Positions 1 to 9,053 of a DNA stretch of 64,000 bases are shown here, piece by piece. Below the pieces are notes generated by a model. It was not told the DNA's origin and ran no database searches. It saw nothing but the letters and a program-made list of their open reading frames with translations. Origin of the DNA: Bacteroides finegoldii DSM 17565 (GTDB lineage Bacteria; Bacteroidota; Bacteroidia; Bacteroidales; Bacteroidaceae); assembly GCF_000156195.1 (NCBI RefSeq), contig NZ_GG688323.1:170768-234767 (forward strand). The letters run 5' to 3'. The translations under genes were made by a program, and so were the position numbers. Numbering within the stretch: the stretch's first letter is position 1; the number at the start of each line of letters is the position of its first letter.

Positions 1-2
1 TA

Positions 3-56
3 AGGGAAAAAGCATTACCTTTGGCACTTGTAATCAAAAAAGAGAAGGAAAAATGA
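3..56 (+). CDS. possible 3' end of an upstream gene
   Basis: An open frame enters from the left edge and ends at a TGA at 54-56. It would overlap the ATG at 53 of the next gene in an ATGA arrangement, which is common in translationally coupled operons. Only about 17 codons are visible and the tail is Lys/Glu-rich. I do not recognise the protein, and an open frame this short could be chance. Confidence 0.3.
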   Translation, partial: REKALPLALVIKKEKEK

Positions 57-453
57 AAAAGATACTTTTTTTTATGACTTTGTTCAGTAATGGGGGCGAA
101 GTTTTAGTCATTTGCTCAAACCAAATGCAGATATTAAGTTTGACAAAACAACTCACGACTTCGGCAAGCTCTCAGAAAACAGTCCGGTAGTTAGTTGTAC
201 ATTTACCTTTACTAATATCGGTGACGCTCCTTTGGTAATCCACCAGGCGGTAGCTTCATGCGGATGTACTGTACCCGAATATACGAAAGAACCTATCATG
301 CCGGGCAAAAAAGGTACAATCAAAGTGACTTATAACGGAACAGGCAAATATCCGGGACATTTCAAGAAATCAATCACTTTGCGTACCAACGCCAAAACAG
401 AGATGGTAAGATTGTATATTGAGGGCGATATGGTAGCAAAAGACGCTAAATAA
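53..453 (+). pseudogene. DUF1573 domain protein, signal peptide out of frame with the body
   Basis: The body from 112 on is a complete DUF1573 domain of about 110 residues, including DKTTHDFGKL and the ASCGCTVPEY signature. This family is exported, Ig-like and common in Bacteroidetes; its function is unknown. A typical signal-peptide start, MKKILFFMTLF, lies at 53 but in another frame, and that frame stops early at a TAG. The body frame has only a TTG at 112 as a start and would lack a signal peptide. At least one indel between about 85 and 125 is needed to join the halves. An AQT-like cleavage site can be read in the third frame, so several indels are likely. A rho-independent hairpin follows. 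This may be a real lesion or poor sequence at the left edge. Confidence 0.7.
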
Positions 454-473
454 AAAATTTTAGGCTATTACAT

Positions 474-505
474 AAAGGAGAATCTTTCGGTTCTCCTTTT
501 TTTTT
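474..505 (+). terminator. rho-independent terminator after DUF1573 gene
   Basis: A 9-bp perfect stem (474-482 with 491-499) with an 8-nt loop runs directly into a T tract. It closes the DUF1573 transcript before the OPT gene. Confidence 0.85.
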
Positions 506-557
506 GTTTACTTTGAAGACGGAAACGTAAATTGACACATTAGCAAATTATAAAACT

Positions 558-2546
558 ATGAAACAAGAAGAAGACAAATTCACCGGGTTGCCCGAGAATG
601 CGTTTAGAGAATTGAAACCGGGGGAAGTATACAACCCGTTGATGGGTCCCTCAAAAAATTATCCGGAAGTTAACTTCTGGTCGGTAGCATGGGGTATTGC
701 TATGGCAATCCTCTTCTCAGCCGCCGCAGCCTATCTGGGATTAAAGGTAGGCCAAGTATTCGAGGCGGCTATTCCTATCGCCATTATTGCTGTAGGAGTC
801 TCCGGAGCTGCCAAAAGAAAAAATGCGTTAGGAGAAAATGTTATTATCCAGTCTATCGGAGCTTGTTCCGGAGTGATTGTGGCCGGAGCGATCTTCACAC
901 TTCCTGCTCTTTATATCCTTCAGGCAAAATATCCAGAGATGACAGTTACTTTCATGCAGGTATTCATCAGTTCCCTGCTGGGTGGTGTACTGGGAATTCT
1001 GTTCCTGATTCCTTTCCGGAAATATTTCGTAAGTGATATGCATGGCAAATACCCTTTCCCTGAAGCGACAGCTACCACACAGGTATTGATCTCCGGAGAA
1101 AAAGGCGGAAGCCAAGCCAAACCCTTGCTGATAGCGGGAATGATTGGTGGACTATATGACTTTATCGTAGCCACATTCGGTTGGTGGAATGAGAATTTTA
1201 CGACCCGTGTGTGCAGTGCCGGAGAAATGCTGGCGGAAAAAGCCAAACTGATATTCAAGGTAAATACCGGAGCTGCCGTATTGGGATTAGGTTATATAGT
1301 CGGATTAAAATATGCTTCCATCATCTGCGCCGGTTCATTGGCTGTATGGTGGATTATCATTCCGGGCATGTCCGCTATTTGGGGAGACAGTGTGCTGAAT
1401 GCATGGAATCCGGAGATTACATCCACTGTAGGAATGATGAGTCCGGAAGAAATATTCAAATATTACGCTAAGAGCATTGGTATCGGCGGTATTGCTATGG
1501 CAGGTGTCATTGGTATCATCCGTTCATGGGGAATCATTAAAAGTGCAGTTGGGCTAGCTGCCAAAGAGATGGGCGGTAAAGGCAATGTAGAGAAAAACAT
1601 CATCCGTACACAACGGGATCTCTCGATGAAGATTATTGCAATCGGTTCTATCATCACTTTGATACTCATCGTACTGTTTTTCTACTTTGATGTAATGCAA
1701 GGAAATCTGCTACACACATTGGTAGCGATTCTTCTAGTTGCCGGCATTTCTTTCCTGTTCACTACGGTAGCCGCCAATGCGATTGCAATTGTCGGTACAA
1801 ATCCCGTATCGGGTATGACATTGATGACACTGATTCTGGCCTCTGTAGTAATGGTAGCCGTAGGACTGAAAGGCCCTTCAGGCATGGTTGCAGCATTAGT
1901 GATGGGCGGTGTGGTATGTACCGCACTTTCAATGGCCGGAGGTTTCATTACCGACTTGAAAATCGGTTATTGGCTGGGAAGTACCCCTGCCAAACAGGAG
2001 ACCTGGAAGTTCTTGGGAACAATTGTATCGGCTGCAACTGTAGGCGGTGTAATGATTATCCTGAATAAGACATATGGATTTACGAGCGGAGCATTAGCTG
2101 CTCCACAGGCAAATGCGATGGCTGCTGTTATCGAACCGTTGATGAGTGGTGTAGGCGCACCCTGGTTATTATATGGCATCGGTGCTGTCTTAGCGATTAT
2201 TCTGACTCTTTGCAAGATTCCTGCATTAGCTTTCGCACTAGGTATGTTTATTCCATTGGAACTGAATGTGCCGTTGGTTGTAGGCGGAGCTGTCAATTGG
2301 TTTGTGACCAGCCGCAGCAAAGATTCGACTATCAATACGGAAAGAGGAGAAAAAGGAACATTGCTGGCTTCCGGTTTCATTGCCGGTGGCGCGTTAATGG
2401 GGGTTATCAGTGCCGCAATGCGCTTCGGTGGAATCAACTTGGTGAACGAAGCATGGCTGAACAATACTTGGTCGGAAGTGTTGGCATTAGGGGCATACGC
2501 CCTACTGATTCTCTATTTTATCAAAGCCTCAATGAAAATTAAATAA
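558..2546 (+). CDS. OPT family oligopeptide transporter
   Basis: This 662-residue integral membrane protein has many hydrophobic helices separated by short loops. Family landmarks include NPLMGPSKNYPEVNFWSV near the N-terminus, GKYPFPEATATTQVLISGE around residue 165, and NPVSGMT near residue 415. The OPT family moves peptides or metal-chelate peptides across the inner membrane by proton coupling; the substrate cannot be told from sequence. Length fits the Bacteroides members. The ATG at 558 follows the terminator at 474-505, so the gene should have its own promoter. It is followed after only 6 nt by the DUF1460 gene and 14 nt later by a barrel gene, so the three are probably one operon. Confidence 0.9.
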   Translation: MKQEEDKFTGLPENAFRELKPGEVYNPLMGPSKNYPEVNFWSVAWGIAMAILFSAAAAYLGLKVGQVFEAAIPIAIIAVGVSGAAKRKNALGENVIIQSIGACSGVIVAGAIFTLPALYILQAKYPEMTVTFMQVFISSLLGGVLGILFLIPFRKYFVSDMHGKYPFPEATATTQVLISGEKGGSQAKPLLIAGMIGGLYDFIVATFGWWNENFTTRVCSAGEMLAEKAKLIFKVNTGAAVLGLGYIVGLKYASIICAGSLAVWWIIIPGMSAIWGDSVLNAWNPEITSTVGMMSPEEIFKYYAKSIGIGGIAMAGVIGIIRSWGIIKSAVGLAAKEMGGKGNVEKNIIRTQRDLSMKIIAIGSIITLILIVLFFYFDVMQGNLLHTLVAILLVAGISFLFTTVAANAIAIVGTNPVSGMTLMTLILASVVMVAVGLKGPSGMVAALVMGGVVCTALSMAGGFITDLKIGYWLGSTPAKQETWKFLGTIVSAATVGGVMIILNKTYGFTSGALAAPQANAMAAVIEPLMSGVGAPWLLYGIGAVLAIILTLCKIPALAFALGMFIPLELNVPLVVGGAVNWFVTSRSKDSTINTERGEKGTLLASGFIAGGALMGVISAAMRFGGINLVNEAWLNNTWSEVLALGAYALLILYFIKASMKIK

Positions 2547-2552
2547 GCAAAC

Positions 2553-3323
2553 ATGAGGAGACTTTTATCCGTCATAGTATCGTTTATAAGTGCAATGACT
2601 TTTGCCCAACAACAGCCTGCGGAGCTTACTCCGCAGGACTCTCGAACGATGCTGCAAATCGGAAAGTCTTATTTGGGAACCCAATATGTGGCCAATACGC
2701 TAGACCGGGATGGAGAAGAAGAGCTGGTTATCCGGACCGATGCAGTGGATTGCCTCACTTTTGTAGAATACACACTGGCGCAAGCTCTCGGATCTTCTTT
2801 TACTGAGAACCTGCAAAAGATACGCTACAGAGATGGAATTATCGACGGATATCCTTCCCGTTTGCATTACACCTCCGATTGGATCGAGAATGGTATCCGT
2901 CAAGGATTCCTTACGGATGTGACGGCAGAGAACAGCGTACAAACTCTTCAATTAAGCCTCTCTTATATGTCCGCTCACCCAAAACTATATAAAAAGCTAG
3001 CCAATTCTCCGGAAAACGTAACCCGAATGACCGAATACGAGAAAGCATTATCCGGGAAAATCGTACATTGGCTGCCGAAAAGCGAATTACCGGAAAATGG
3101 ATTATCCTGGATTATGGACGGAGATATTATCGCCATCACAACGAAACTTCCCGGGCTGGACATTGCTCACGTTGGGATAGCGCAATATATAAAAGGGAAA
3201 CTGCATCTGCTACATGCTTCCTCTACACTGGGAAAAGTAGTTGTCAGTGATAAGCCCCTCAATCATATGCTTAACAATAATAAATCGTGGACAGGTATAC
3301 GTGTTGTCCGAATGTCTCACTAA
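2553..3323 (+). CDS. DUF1460 family exported amidase/peptidase (NlpC/P60-like)
   Basis: This 256-residue protein has an N-terminal signal peptide ending near TFAQQQ. DAVDCLTFVEYTLA around residues 64-77 carries the likely catalytic Cys, and DIAHVGIAQYI near residue 204 carries the likely catalytic His. These are the landmarks of DUF1460, a papain-like NlpC/P60-related fold found as N-acetylmuramoyl-L-alanine amidase-like enzymes in Bacteroides. It should act on cell-wall peptides in the periplasm. Its position directly behind an oligopeptide transporter suggests, by inference, a link between murein-peptide trimming and uptake. Confidence 0.85.
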   Translation: MRRLLSVIVSFISAMTFAQQQPAELTPQDSRTMLQIGKSYLGTQYVANTLDRDGEEELVIRTDAVDCLTFVEYTLAQALGSSFTENLQKIRYRDGIIDGYPSRLHYTSDWIENGIRQGFLTDVTAENSVQTLQLSLSYMSAHPKLYKKLANSPENVTRMTEYEKALSGKIVHWLPKSELPENGLSWIMDGDIIAITTKLPGLDIAHVGIAQYIKGKLHLLHASSTLGKVVVSDKPLNHMLNNNKSWTGIRVVRMSH

Positions 3324-3337
3324 AAAAATAACGAATT

Positions 3338-4255
3338 ATGAAACGAGTTAAACATTTCCTTCTAGCCTCGTGCTTATTCCCCGCTTTGCTGGGAGCACAA
3401 GAAATGGCAAATGCCAACTTTCTGGAACTTACTCCGGATGCCCAATCGGCAGGTATGGCAGGTACAGGATTAGCTATCACCGATAACGGTAGCACAGCTA
3501 TCTTTCATAACGCCTCTACAATCGCTTTCTCACAGGAAGCAATGGGCGCTAGTTATTCATACGCTGATATCAACAAGGACTGTGCGCTGCACAGCGCATC
3601 TCTTTTCTATCGGATCGGAAGAGAAGGTATTCATGGATTTGCTTTGGGATTCCGCCACTTCAAGGATCCTAAAATAATGGATTACCGTCCCCGTATATGG
3701 GATTTGGAAGCTGCCTACTTCAGGAATGTAGCCAAGAACTTATCACTGTCATTGACATTCAGATATCTGCAAGAAAAAGTAGCAAAGGAAGCAGATAGCA
3801 AGAGCAGTGTTGCTCTTGACTTTGGTGCCACCTATTATCGGAATACGGATCTTCTGGATGGAATGGCTTCTTGGTCTATCGGTTTCCAAGCCGCCAACTT
3901 GGGCAAAAAGCTGGATGGTCAGAAATTGCCTGCACGATTGGGATTGGGAGGTAGTGTCGACCTTCCATTCAGCGTGGAGAATCGTTTGCAAGTAGCACTT
4001 GACTTCAACTATCTTCTTCCTTCCGAAATCCGGCATTTGCAAGCAGGAATAGGAGCCGAATATAACTTCCTGAAATATGGAGTAGTCCGCGCAGGATATC
4101 ATTTCGGAGACAATGATAAAGGAATAGGTAACTATGGTGCGCTGGGTTGTGGAATTAATTTCTGGCCAATGCGCGTCGATTTCTCTTATGCACTGGCCGA
4201 TAAGGATTGCCTTATGCACCAAACTTGGCAACTGGGATTCGGAGTAGTTTTCTAA
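3338..4255 (+). CDS. PorV/PorQ family outer-membrane beta-barrel protein
   Basis: This 305-residue protein has a signal peptide (cleavage near LLGAQE) followed by alternating aromatic/polar strands typical of an outer-membrane barrel. FLELTPDAQSAGMAGTGLA right after the signal peptide is the usual opening of PorV/PorQ-like proteins, some of which serve the type IX secretion system or polysaccharide export. The protein ends in an aromatic residue (GVVF), as outer-membrane proteins do. Last gene of the probable OPT-DUF1460-barrel operon. Its last 44 nt overlap the 3' end of convergent lipB. Confidence 0.8.
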   Translation: MKRVKHFLLASCLFPALLGAQEMANANFLELTPDAQSAGMAGTGLAITDNGSTAIFHNASTIAFSQEAMGASYSYADINKDCALHSASLFYRIGREGIHGFALGFRHFKDPKIMDYRPRIWDLEAAYFRNVAKNLSLSLTFRYLQEKVAKEADSKSSVALDFGATYYRNTDLLDGMASWSIGFQAANLGKKLDGQKLPARLGLGGSVDLPFSVENRLQVALDFNYLLPSEIRHLQAGIGAEYNFLKYGVVRAGYHFGDNDKGIGNYGALGCGINFWPMRVDFSYALADKDCLMHQTWQLGFGVVF

Positions 4256-4895
4256 ATTCATTTTCAAGGCGCTGCTTCACTTCGTCCATAGGTATCTCAC
4301 GTTTCAATTCCTGACGAAGAGAAGTGACGCCTTTATCAATAAACCCGCAAGGGTGAATATAACTGAAATACCGTAAATCCGTATTTACATTCAATGCCAA
4401 CCCGTGCATTGTAACATAATGACTGCTCCTTACTCCTATCGCACAAATCTTACGGGCACGAGGGGTATCACCTTCCAACCATACGCCTGTAGCTTTCTCC
4501 AACCTCCCCGCTTCAATGTCATAAGAAGCACATACACGTATCACCGCTTCTTCCAACAAATGAACATATTCCTTTAGTCCTAATGCAAATTCATCCAAAT
4601 TCAATATCGGATAACACACCAACTGTCCGGGACCATGATAAGTGATGTCCCCTCCCCGATCTATATGATAAAGAGTAGCGCCAATCGCCTTCAGCTGCTC
4701 ATCACTCAGCAACATATTATTTTCTTTTCCACTGCGCCCCAATGTATAAACGTGCGGATGCTCACACATAATAATGAGGTTCTCATAGACTTCACTCTGG
4801 GCTTTTGCCCGAACTACACCGTCAAACCACTCCGCCTGCCGTTGCCATGCTTCGGCATACGGTATTAAATTCCAATCGATAAAAGTTGTTTTCAT
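4212..4895 (-). CDS. lipB: lipoyl(octanoyl) transferase LipB
   Basis: This 227-residue enzyme moves octanoate from octanoyl-ACP to a lipoyl-domain lysine, the first step of protein lipoylation, in the cytoplasm. RGGDITYHGPGQLVCYPI (about residues 79-96) is the family signature. KICAIGVR carries the conserved Lys, and the Cys in YIHPCGF (about residue 183) is the expected acyl-thioester nucleophile. Length is normal. It is divergent from the AraC regulator and convergent with the barrel gene, overlapping that gene's 3' end by 44 nt. LipB products include the glycine-cleavage H protein, which fits with gcvP further along the window. Confidence 0.95.
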   Translation of the reverse strand: MKTTFIDWNLIPYAEAWQRQAEWFDGVVRAKAQSEVYENLIIMCEHPHVYTLGRSGKENNMLLSDEQLKAIGATLYHIDRGGDITYHGPGQLVCYPILNLDEFALGLKEYVHLLEEAVIRVCASYDIEAGRLEKATGVWLEGDTPRARKICAIGVRSSHYVTMHGLALNVNTDLRYFSYIHPCGFIDKGVTSLRQELKREIPMDEVKQRLENEFRKLLRIPVAKFGA

Positions 4896-4928
4896 AAAAA
4901 CAAAGGTAAGAAATAAAAAGAAAATATG

Positions 4929-4936
4929 TACTTTTG
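4929..4936 (+). promoter_or_regulatory. Bacteroides -7 box before AraC gene
   Basis: TACTTTTG fits the TAnnTTTG -7 consensus. It puts the transcription start near 4943, downstream of the in-frame ATG at 4926, so the working start codon is the ATG at 4962. I see no clear -33 TTTG. Confidence 0.55.
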
Positions 4937-4961
4937 CACTGTAAATATAACAAACACAACT

Positions 4962-5801
4962 ATGAAAATGGACTTCCCACAGGTAGACTTGCCTACCGAA
5001 GTATTAGCATGGACGAATGTTACGGAAGACATTCTCAATATTTATAAGCAATCGTGTCGGTTGCAGGCATGTATTGTTGCCATCTGCACCGAAGGCTCGA
5101 TGAAAGCCTCCATCAATCTGCTTGATTATGAAATTCGTCCTAATGACCTGATAACATTGTTACCGGGAACAATCATCCAATTTCGGGAGAAAACAGAAAA
5201 AGTATGCCTCTGCTTTGCCGGTTTCTCCGCCTATTGTGCCGAACGAATCAATCTGATGAAAAACATCGGTAATGAATATCCAAAACTGATAGAACAGCCG
5301 GTAATCCCTCTCAATGAAGAAGTAGCCAGCTATCTGAAAGACTATTTTGCTCTATTATCGCGTGTCAGTTGTAATGAGAACTTTGAAATGGATTCTGAAT
5401 TGGTTGAATTATCTCTTCAGACTATCTTGACAAGCATACGGTTGATATATCGTAAATTTCCGGGTGAAAACAATAGTTCGAACCGTAAAAAGGAAATTTG
5501 CCGGGAATTGATTCAAGCCATCACCGAGAATTATAGAGATGAACGTCGTGCACAATTCTACGCAGATAAACTAGGAATATCGCTTCAACATCTAAGTACA
5601 ACCGTAAAACAAGTGACAGGCAAAAGTGTGTTGGATACCATTGCGTATATTGTGGTCATGGACGCCAAAGCGAAACTGAAAGGAACTAATATGACTATTC
5701 AAGAGATAGCTTATTCTCTAAATTTCCCCAGTGCCTCATTCTTTGGTAAGTATTTTAGACGGTACGCAGGAATGACACCATTGGAATTCAGGAACAGATA
5801 A
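4962..5801 (+). CDS. AraC family transcriptional regulator
   Basis: This 279-residue protein has an N-terminal cupin-like sensing half of about 170 residues. The C-terminal AraC DNA-binding domain shows two helix-turn-helix units: ADKLGISLQHLSTTVKQVTG, then MTIQEIAYSLNFPSASFFGK followed by YFRRYAGMTPLEFR. It should activate or repress transcription in response to an unknown small ligand. The ATG at 4962 is chosen because a -7 box lies at 4929-4936; an earlier in-frame ATG at 4926 would sit upstream of the RNA start. It is divergent from lipB and convergent with copA, so neither neighbour is an obvious target. Confidence 0.85.
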   Translation: MKMDFPQVDLPTEVLAWTNVTEDILNIYKQSCRLQACIVAICTEGSMKASINLLDYEIRPNDLITLLPGTIIQFREKTEKVCLCFAGFSAYCAERINLMKNIGNEYPKLIEQPVIPLNEEVASYLKDYFALLSRVSCNENFEMDSELVELSLQTILTSIRLIYRKFPGENNSSNRKKEICRELIQAITENYRDERRAQFYADKLGISLQHLSTTVKQVTGKSVLDTIAYIVVMDAKAKLKGTNMTIQEIAYSLNFPSASFFGKYFRRYAGMTPLEFRNR

Positions 5802-5855
5802 TTCCTGTGAAGAGCGATAGAGGATAAAATTATAAATAACGACCCCAAAAAAACG

Positions 5856-5898
5856 AACGGTGAACAAGTTGCGCATAATCCGCAAAGTATTCACCGTT
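5856..5898. terminator. hairpin between convergent AraC gene and copA
   Basis: A 9-bp perfect inverted repeat (5856-5864 with 5890-5898) encloses a 25-nt loop and is followed on the + strand by a T/A-rich stretch. It could terminate either convergent gene. The large loop lowers confidence. Confidence 0.4.
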
Positions 5899-5940
5899 TA
5901 TTATTTACTTACAGTTTGTTTTCTTTTTACAGTCGCTTAC

Positions 5941-8151
5941 TCATTTTCTTCCCAAGCTCAATGAATTGAGCACTACGCTCACACTGGAGAAGGCCATTGC
6001 AGCACTTGCCAACATCGGATTCAATAACAAACCGTTCAATGGAAACAAGATACCGGCAGCAATAGGAATGCCGATCAGATTATAAATAAACGCCCAGAAA
6101 AGATTCTGATGAATCAGTTTAACTGTCTGCTTTGACAACTGAAAAGCTTTAGGAAGCAGCAATAAATCCGATGTCATCAAAGTTACCATAGCTACGTCCA
6201 TAGCAATATCAGTTCCTTTCCCCATGGCAATGCTCACGTCAGCCAGTGCCAAAGCCTGCGAATCGTTGACACCATCTCCTACCATAGCGACTTTCTTTCC
6301 CTGCATTTGAAGCTCACGCACAAACTCGGCCTTATCGTCCGGCAGAGCGTCAGCGACAAAACGTTCAATCCCTAAACGGGAAGAAACAGCTAATGCCGTC
6401 CGTTGCCCGTCACCCGTCAACATACAGATGTCAATACCTTGACGTTTCAGTTCTTTTACCGCTTCGGCAGAAGTAGCCTTTATCGGGTCAGAAACAGCAA
6501 TGATAGCCAATAATTCATTTTCACGTCCAAAGTAGATGATACCATTGCCATCCGATTCATAGCGAACCAGCATTTCAGCCATCACATCATTTACTGTCGC
6601 ACTGAAATCTTTTAGGAGTTTATGACTACCTACCCAATAGGTATCTCCCTCATAAGAGACCTTGATTCCTTTTCCCGTAATACTCTCGAAGCTGTCCAAT
6701 GCAGCGGGTTTTACCTTCTCCTCGTTTTGAAGAGCAGACACGATAGCACCGGCAAGCGGATGTTCCGATCTCATTTCCGCAGCTAAAAGCACATCTTTGA
6801 AATAAGGTTCCTGCGATTGTGCCCATAACCATCCGGTAGCAGTAGGGTGTCCTTCGGTCAATGTCCCGGTTTTATCCAGTACAACGACATCCACTTTACG
6901 CATTTGTTCCAAAGCTACCGCGTCTTTAATCAGAATATGCTGGCTGGCAGCTTTGCCTATTCCCACCATCAATGCAGTAGGCGTAGCAAGTCCCAAAGCA
7001 CACGGACAAGCAATGACAAGGACAGAAACAGCCGACAGAATACCATAAGAGATATATTCACTGCCACCGATGGCAACCCATAAAACAAATGTCAGGATAG
7101 CAATCCCCAATACGACAGGTACGAAAATTCCGGTAATGCGGTCGACAATACGTTGTACGGGAGCTTTGCTGCCCTGTGCTTCCTGCACCATGGAAATGAT
7201 GCGGGCAAGCACCGTTTCACTACCTACCTGTGTGGCATATATGATGAACGAGCCACGCTGGTTGATCGTTCCTGCCAAGACTTTATCGCCTTTCTTCTTT
7301 TCTACCGGAACCGGTTCACCACTAATCATACTTTCGTCAACATACGAATCGCCTTCGGAAAGCTGACCGTCCACCGGTATCTGTTCTCCCGGGCGTACAA
7401 CAACCATATCACCTATCTGGAGGTTCTCGATCAGAATCTCCTCTTCCGCTCCATTGCGCAGAACCCGGGCAACTTTAGGCTGCATTCCCATCAACTTGCG
7501 AATAGCAGTCGAGGTATTGCCTTTAGCACGCTCCTCCATCAATTTTCCGGTAAGAACGAAAGCGATAATCACTGCAGAAGCCTCATAATAGACGTGCGGT
7601 TCCAATCCACGAGCATACCAAAATTCGGGGAAGAACGTATTGAACAGACTGAACAGAAAAGCAATGGAAGTACTAAGTGCAACCAGTGTATCCATATTGC
7701 TCCGTCCCAGTTTAGCCTGTTTCCAAGCCCCGGTAAAGAAACCACCTCCGAAAAAGACCATGACAGGGATAGCAAGTACCATCTGAATCTCATTAGAGTA
7801 TGGTACATGCATCAGTATCATGGAAAACACCAGCAACGGTACTATCAAAATCCAAGCCCCAACCACTTTCCACGTCAAACGAGTGTACCGCTTATGCTGC
7901 TCCTCTTCCCGGCGTTCCTCCCTGTGGGCTTCTTCCACAATCAGGTCATAACCTGCCGCAAGCACAGCCGCACGGATTTCTCCGGGAGTCAGTTGATCCT
8001 TCTCATAAGAAACAGTCAACGTATTGGTAGCAAAATTAACGGAAGCCTCGATAACTCCCGGCATTTTTTTCACTGTTTTTTCTACATTATTAGCACATCC
8101 TGCACAGTGCATATTAAGCACAGGAAATGCCTTCTTTATTGTGTTACCCAT
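5941..8151 (-). CDS. copA: copper-translocating P1B-type ATPase CopA
   Basis: This 736-residue inner-membrane pump exports Cu(I) using ATP. One N-terminal HMA metal-binding domain carries MHCAGC at residues 14-19. The membrane copper-site motif [11 protein letters not shown] is near residue 380. The phosphorylation motif DKTGTLTEG is near residue 426, and [16 protein letters not shown] is the hinge motif. The HP-type motif appears as SEHPLAGAI. Length is normal for a single-HMA CopA. No copper regulator or chaperone is adjacent. A perfect 15-bp palindrome sits 18 nt before the start codon, in the presumed leader, and may be a regulatory hairpin. Confidence 0.95.
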   Translation of the reverse strand: MGNTIKKAFPVLNMHCAGCANNVEKTVKKMPGVIEASVNFATNTLTVSYEKDQLTPGEIRAAVLAAGYDLIVEEAHREERREEEQHKRYTRLTWKVVGAWILIVPLLVFSMILMHVPYSNEIQMVLAIPVMVFFGGGFFTGAWKQAKLGRSNMDTLVALSTSIAFLFSLFNTFFPEFWYARGLEPHVYYEASAVIIAFVLTGKLMEERAKGNTSTAIRKLMGMQPKVARVLRNGAEEEILIENLQIGDMVVVRPGEQIPVDGQLSEGDSYVDESMISGEPVPVEKKKGDKVLAGTINQRGSFIIYATQVGSETVLARIISMVQEAQGSKAPVQRIVDRITGIFVPVVLGIAILTFVLWVAIGGSEYISYGILSAVSVLVIACPCALGLATPTALMVGIGKAASQHILIKDAVALEQMRKVDVVVLDKTGTLTEGHPTATGWLWAQSQEPYFKDVLLAAEMRSEHPLAGAIVSALQNEEKVKPAALDSFESITGKGIKVSYEGDTYWVGSHKLLKDFSATVNDVMAEMLVRYESDGNGIIYFGRENELLAIIAVSDPIKATSAEAVKELKRQGIDICMLTGDGQRTALAVSSRLGIERFVADALPDDKAEFVRELQMQGKKVAMVGDGVNDSQALALADVSIAMGKGTDIAMDVAMVTLMTSDLLLLPKAFQLSKQTVKLIHQNLFWAFIYNLIGIPIAAGILFPLNGLLLNPMLASAAMAFSSVSVVLNSLSLGRK

Positions 8152-8168
8152 ATAATTATAGTTTACGC

Positions 8169-8200
8169 CTTTCCCGACTCCTTAAAAGGAGTCGGGAAAG
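8169..8200. repeat. perfect 15-bp inverted repeat in the copA leader
   Basis: The arms 8169-8183 and 8186-8200 are exact reverse complements around a 2-nt centre. The structure lies 18 nt upstream of the copA ATG. No T tract follows on the + strand, so it does not look like a terminator there. It could be a leader hairpin or an operator dyad. Confidence 0.6.
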
Positions 8201-8368
8201 AACCATTGTTTATTAATAGAAACAAGCTAACACAGGTATTTGTTCAATTACTTCTTATCAGTCTTTTGATTACCTTTCTTTTTTTCTTTTTCAAGTTTCT
8301 TTGTTCGCTATTTCCTGTTTTTACTCACTATTCCTAGCTAAATTAAAACGTATTCCGATATATCCTTT

Positions 8369-8632
8369 TGCCCCGTGTACCGGTATATTATTGGATCATC
8401 AACCTTTTACCCTGAAAGAAACGGAAGCTGCCGACATCGACTTGCAATTCAGAGGGCATACACACCACGGACAAACATGGCCTATCAATTGGGTGACTGA
8501 TTATATATGCAAAGCCACGGTTATCGCCAATGGGGAAACACACATATATATGTATCTTCCGGATTGTCTCTATGGGGACCACCCTTCAGAATAGGGACAC
8601 ATGGCGAAATGGTTATTTTCAATTTTCAATGA
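8369..8632 (+). pseudogene. metallophosphoesterase remnant (C-terminal end)
   Basis: The readable piece contains ILLDHQPF and RGHTHHGQTWPINWVTDYI, the C-terminal metal-ligand block of YkuE-like calcineurin-family phosphoesterases. Near 8550 the frame shifts; YVSSGLSLWGPPFRIGTHGE then continues in another frame to a TGA at 8630-8632, again as in the family. The N-terminal two thirds with the other metal-binding motifs are absent. This is a decayed gene and can make no active enzyme. The region between copA and this remnant (8201-8368) shows nothing else I recognise beyond a hydrophobic stretch around 8250-8330. Confidence 0.75.
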
Positions 8633-8700
8633 ATATTAATATAACATTGTCACATATGTTACAACCTCCGGGCAATCTCTGCCTTATCTTTGCAGAAAAA

Positions 8701-8901
8701 ATGATGGAAGGCAATAGCTACTCGGAAGCATCATTACGGGAAGCAATCATTCAAAAATTCGGTAAACAACAGCATTTCTATGCCTGTTCGGCAGAAGATA
8801 TGGATGTGGATACCCTCATCGAATTTCTGAAGAAGAAAGGAAAATTCATGCCGGTAGAAAATGGGTTTACAGTAGACATAAGTAAAGTCTGCAACCACTA
8901 A
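8701..8901 (+). CDS. YecH-like (DUF2492) putative metal-binding protein, N-terminus missing
   Basis: The 66 codons from the ATG at 8701 match the DUF2492/YecH family: SEASLREAI, FYACSAEDMDVDTLIEFL, KKGKF and the terminal KVCNH. Family members normally start with about ten residues containing HGHEVL, which supplies histidines; that block is absent. Instead a TATCTTTG promoter box (8685-8692) ends 8 nt before the ATG, so any transcript would be leaderless or nearly so. The frame stays open upstream to an ATG at 8629, but the added residues do not resemble the family. Possibly a deletion product. Role unknown. Confidence 0.6.
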   Translation: MMEGNSYSEASLREAIIQKFGKQQHFYACSAEDMDVDTLIEFLKKKGKFMPVENGFTVDISKVCNH

Positions 8902-9053
8902 GCCTAATTCCCGCACTCTACAAGAAAAGCAGCTTACCGAAAGAGCGAATACCTGAATATTTTTCTGTTTTTATTCGTCCGATTCATGAATTTCATCTAT
9001 ATTTGTCAATAGTGAATGATAGAACAAATGTAGAATTTATAGAAAAAACGAGT

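Noticed and set aside
7153..8337. 394-codon + strand frame opposite copA
   Set aside because: Antisense shadow of a fully recognisable CopA; composition is not protein-like.
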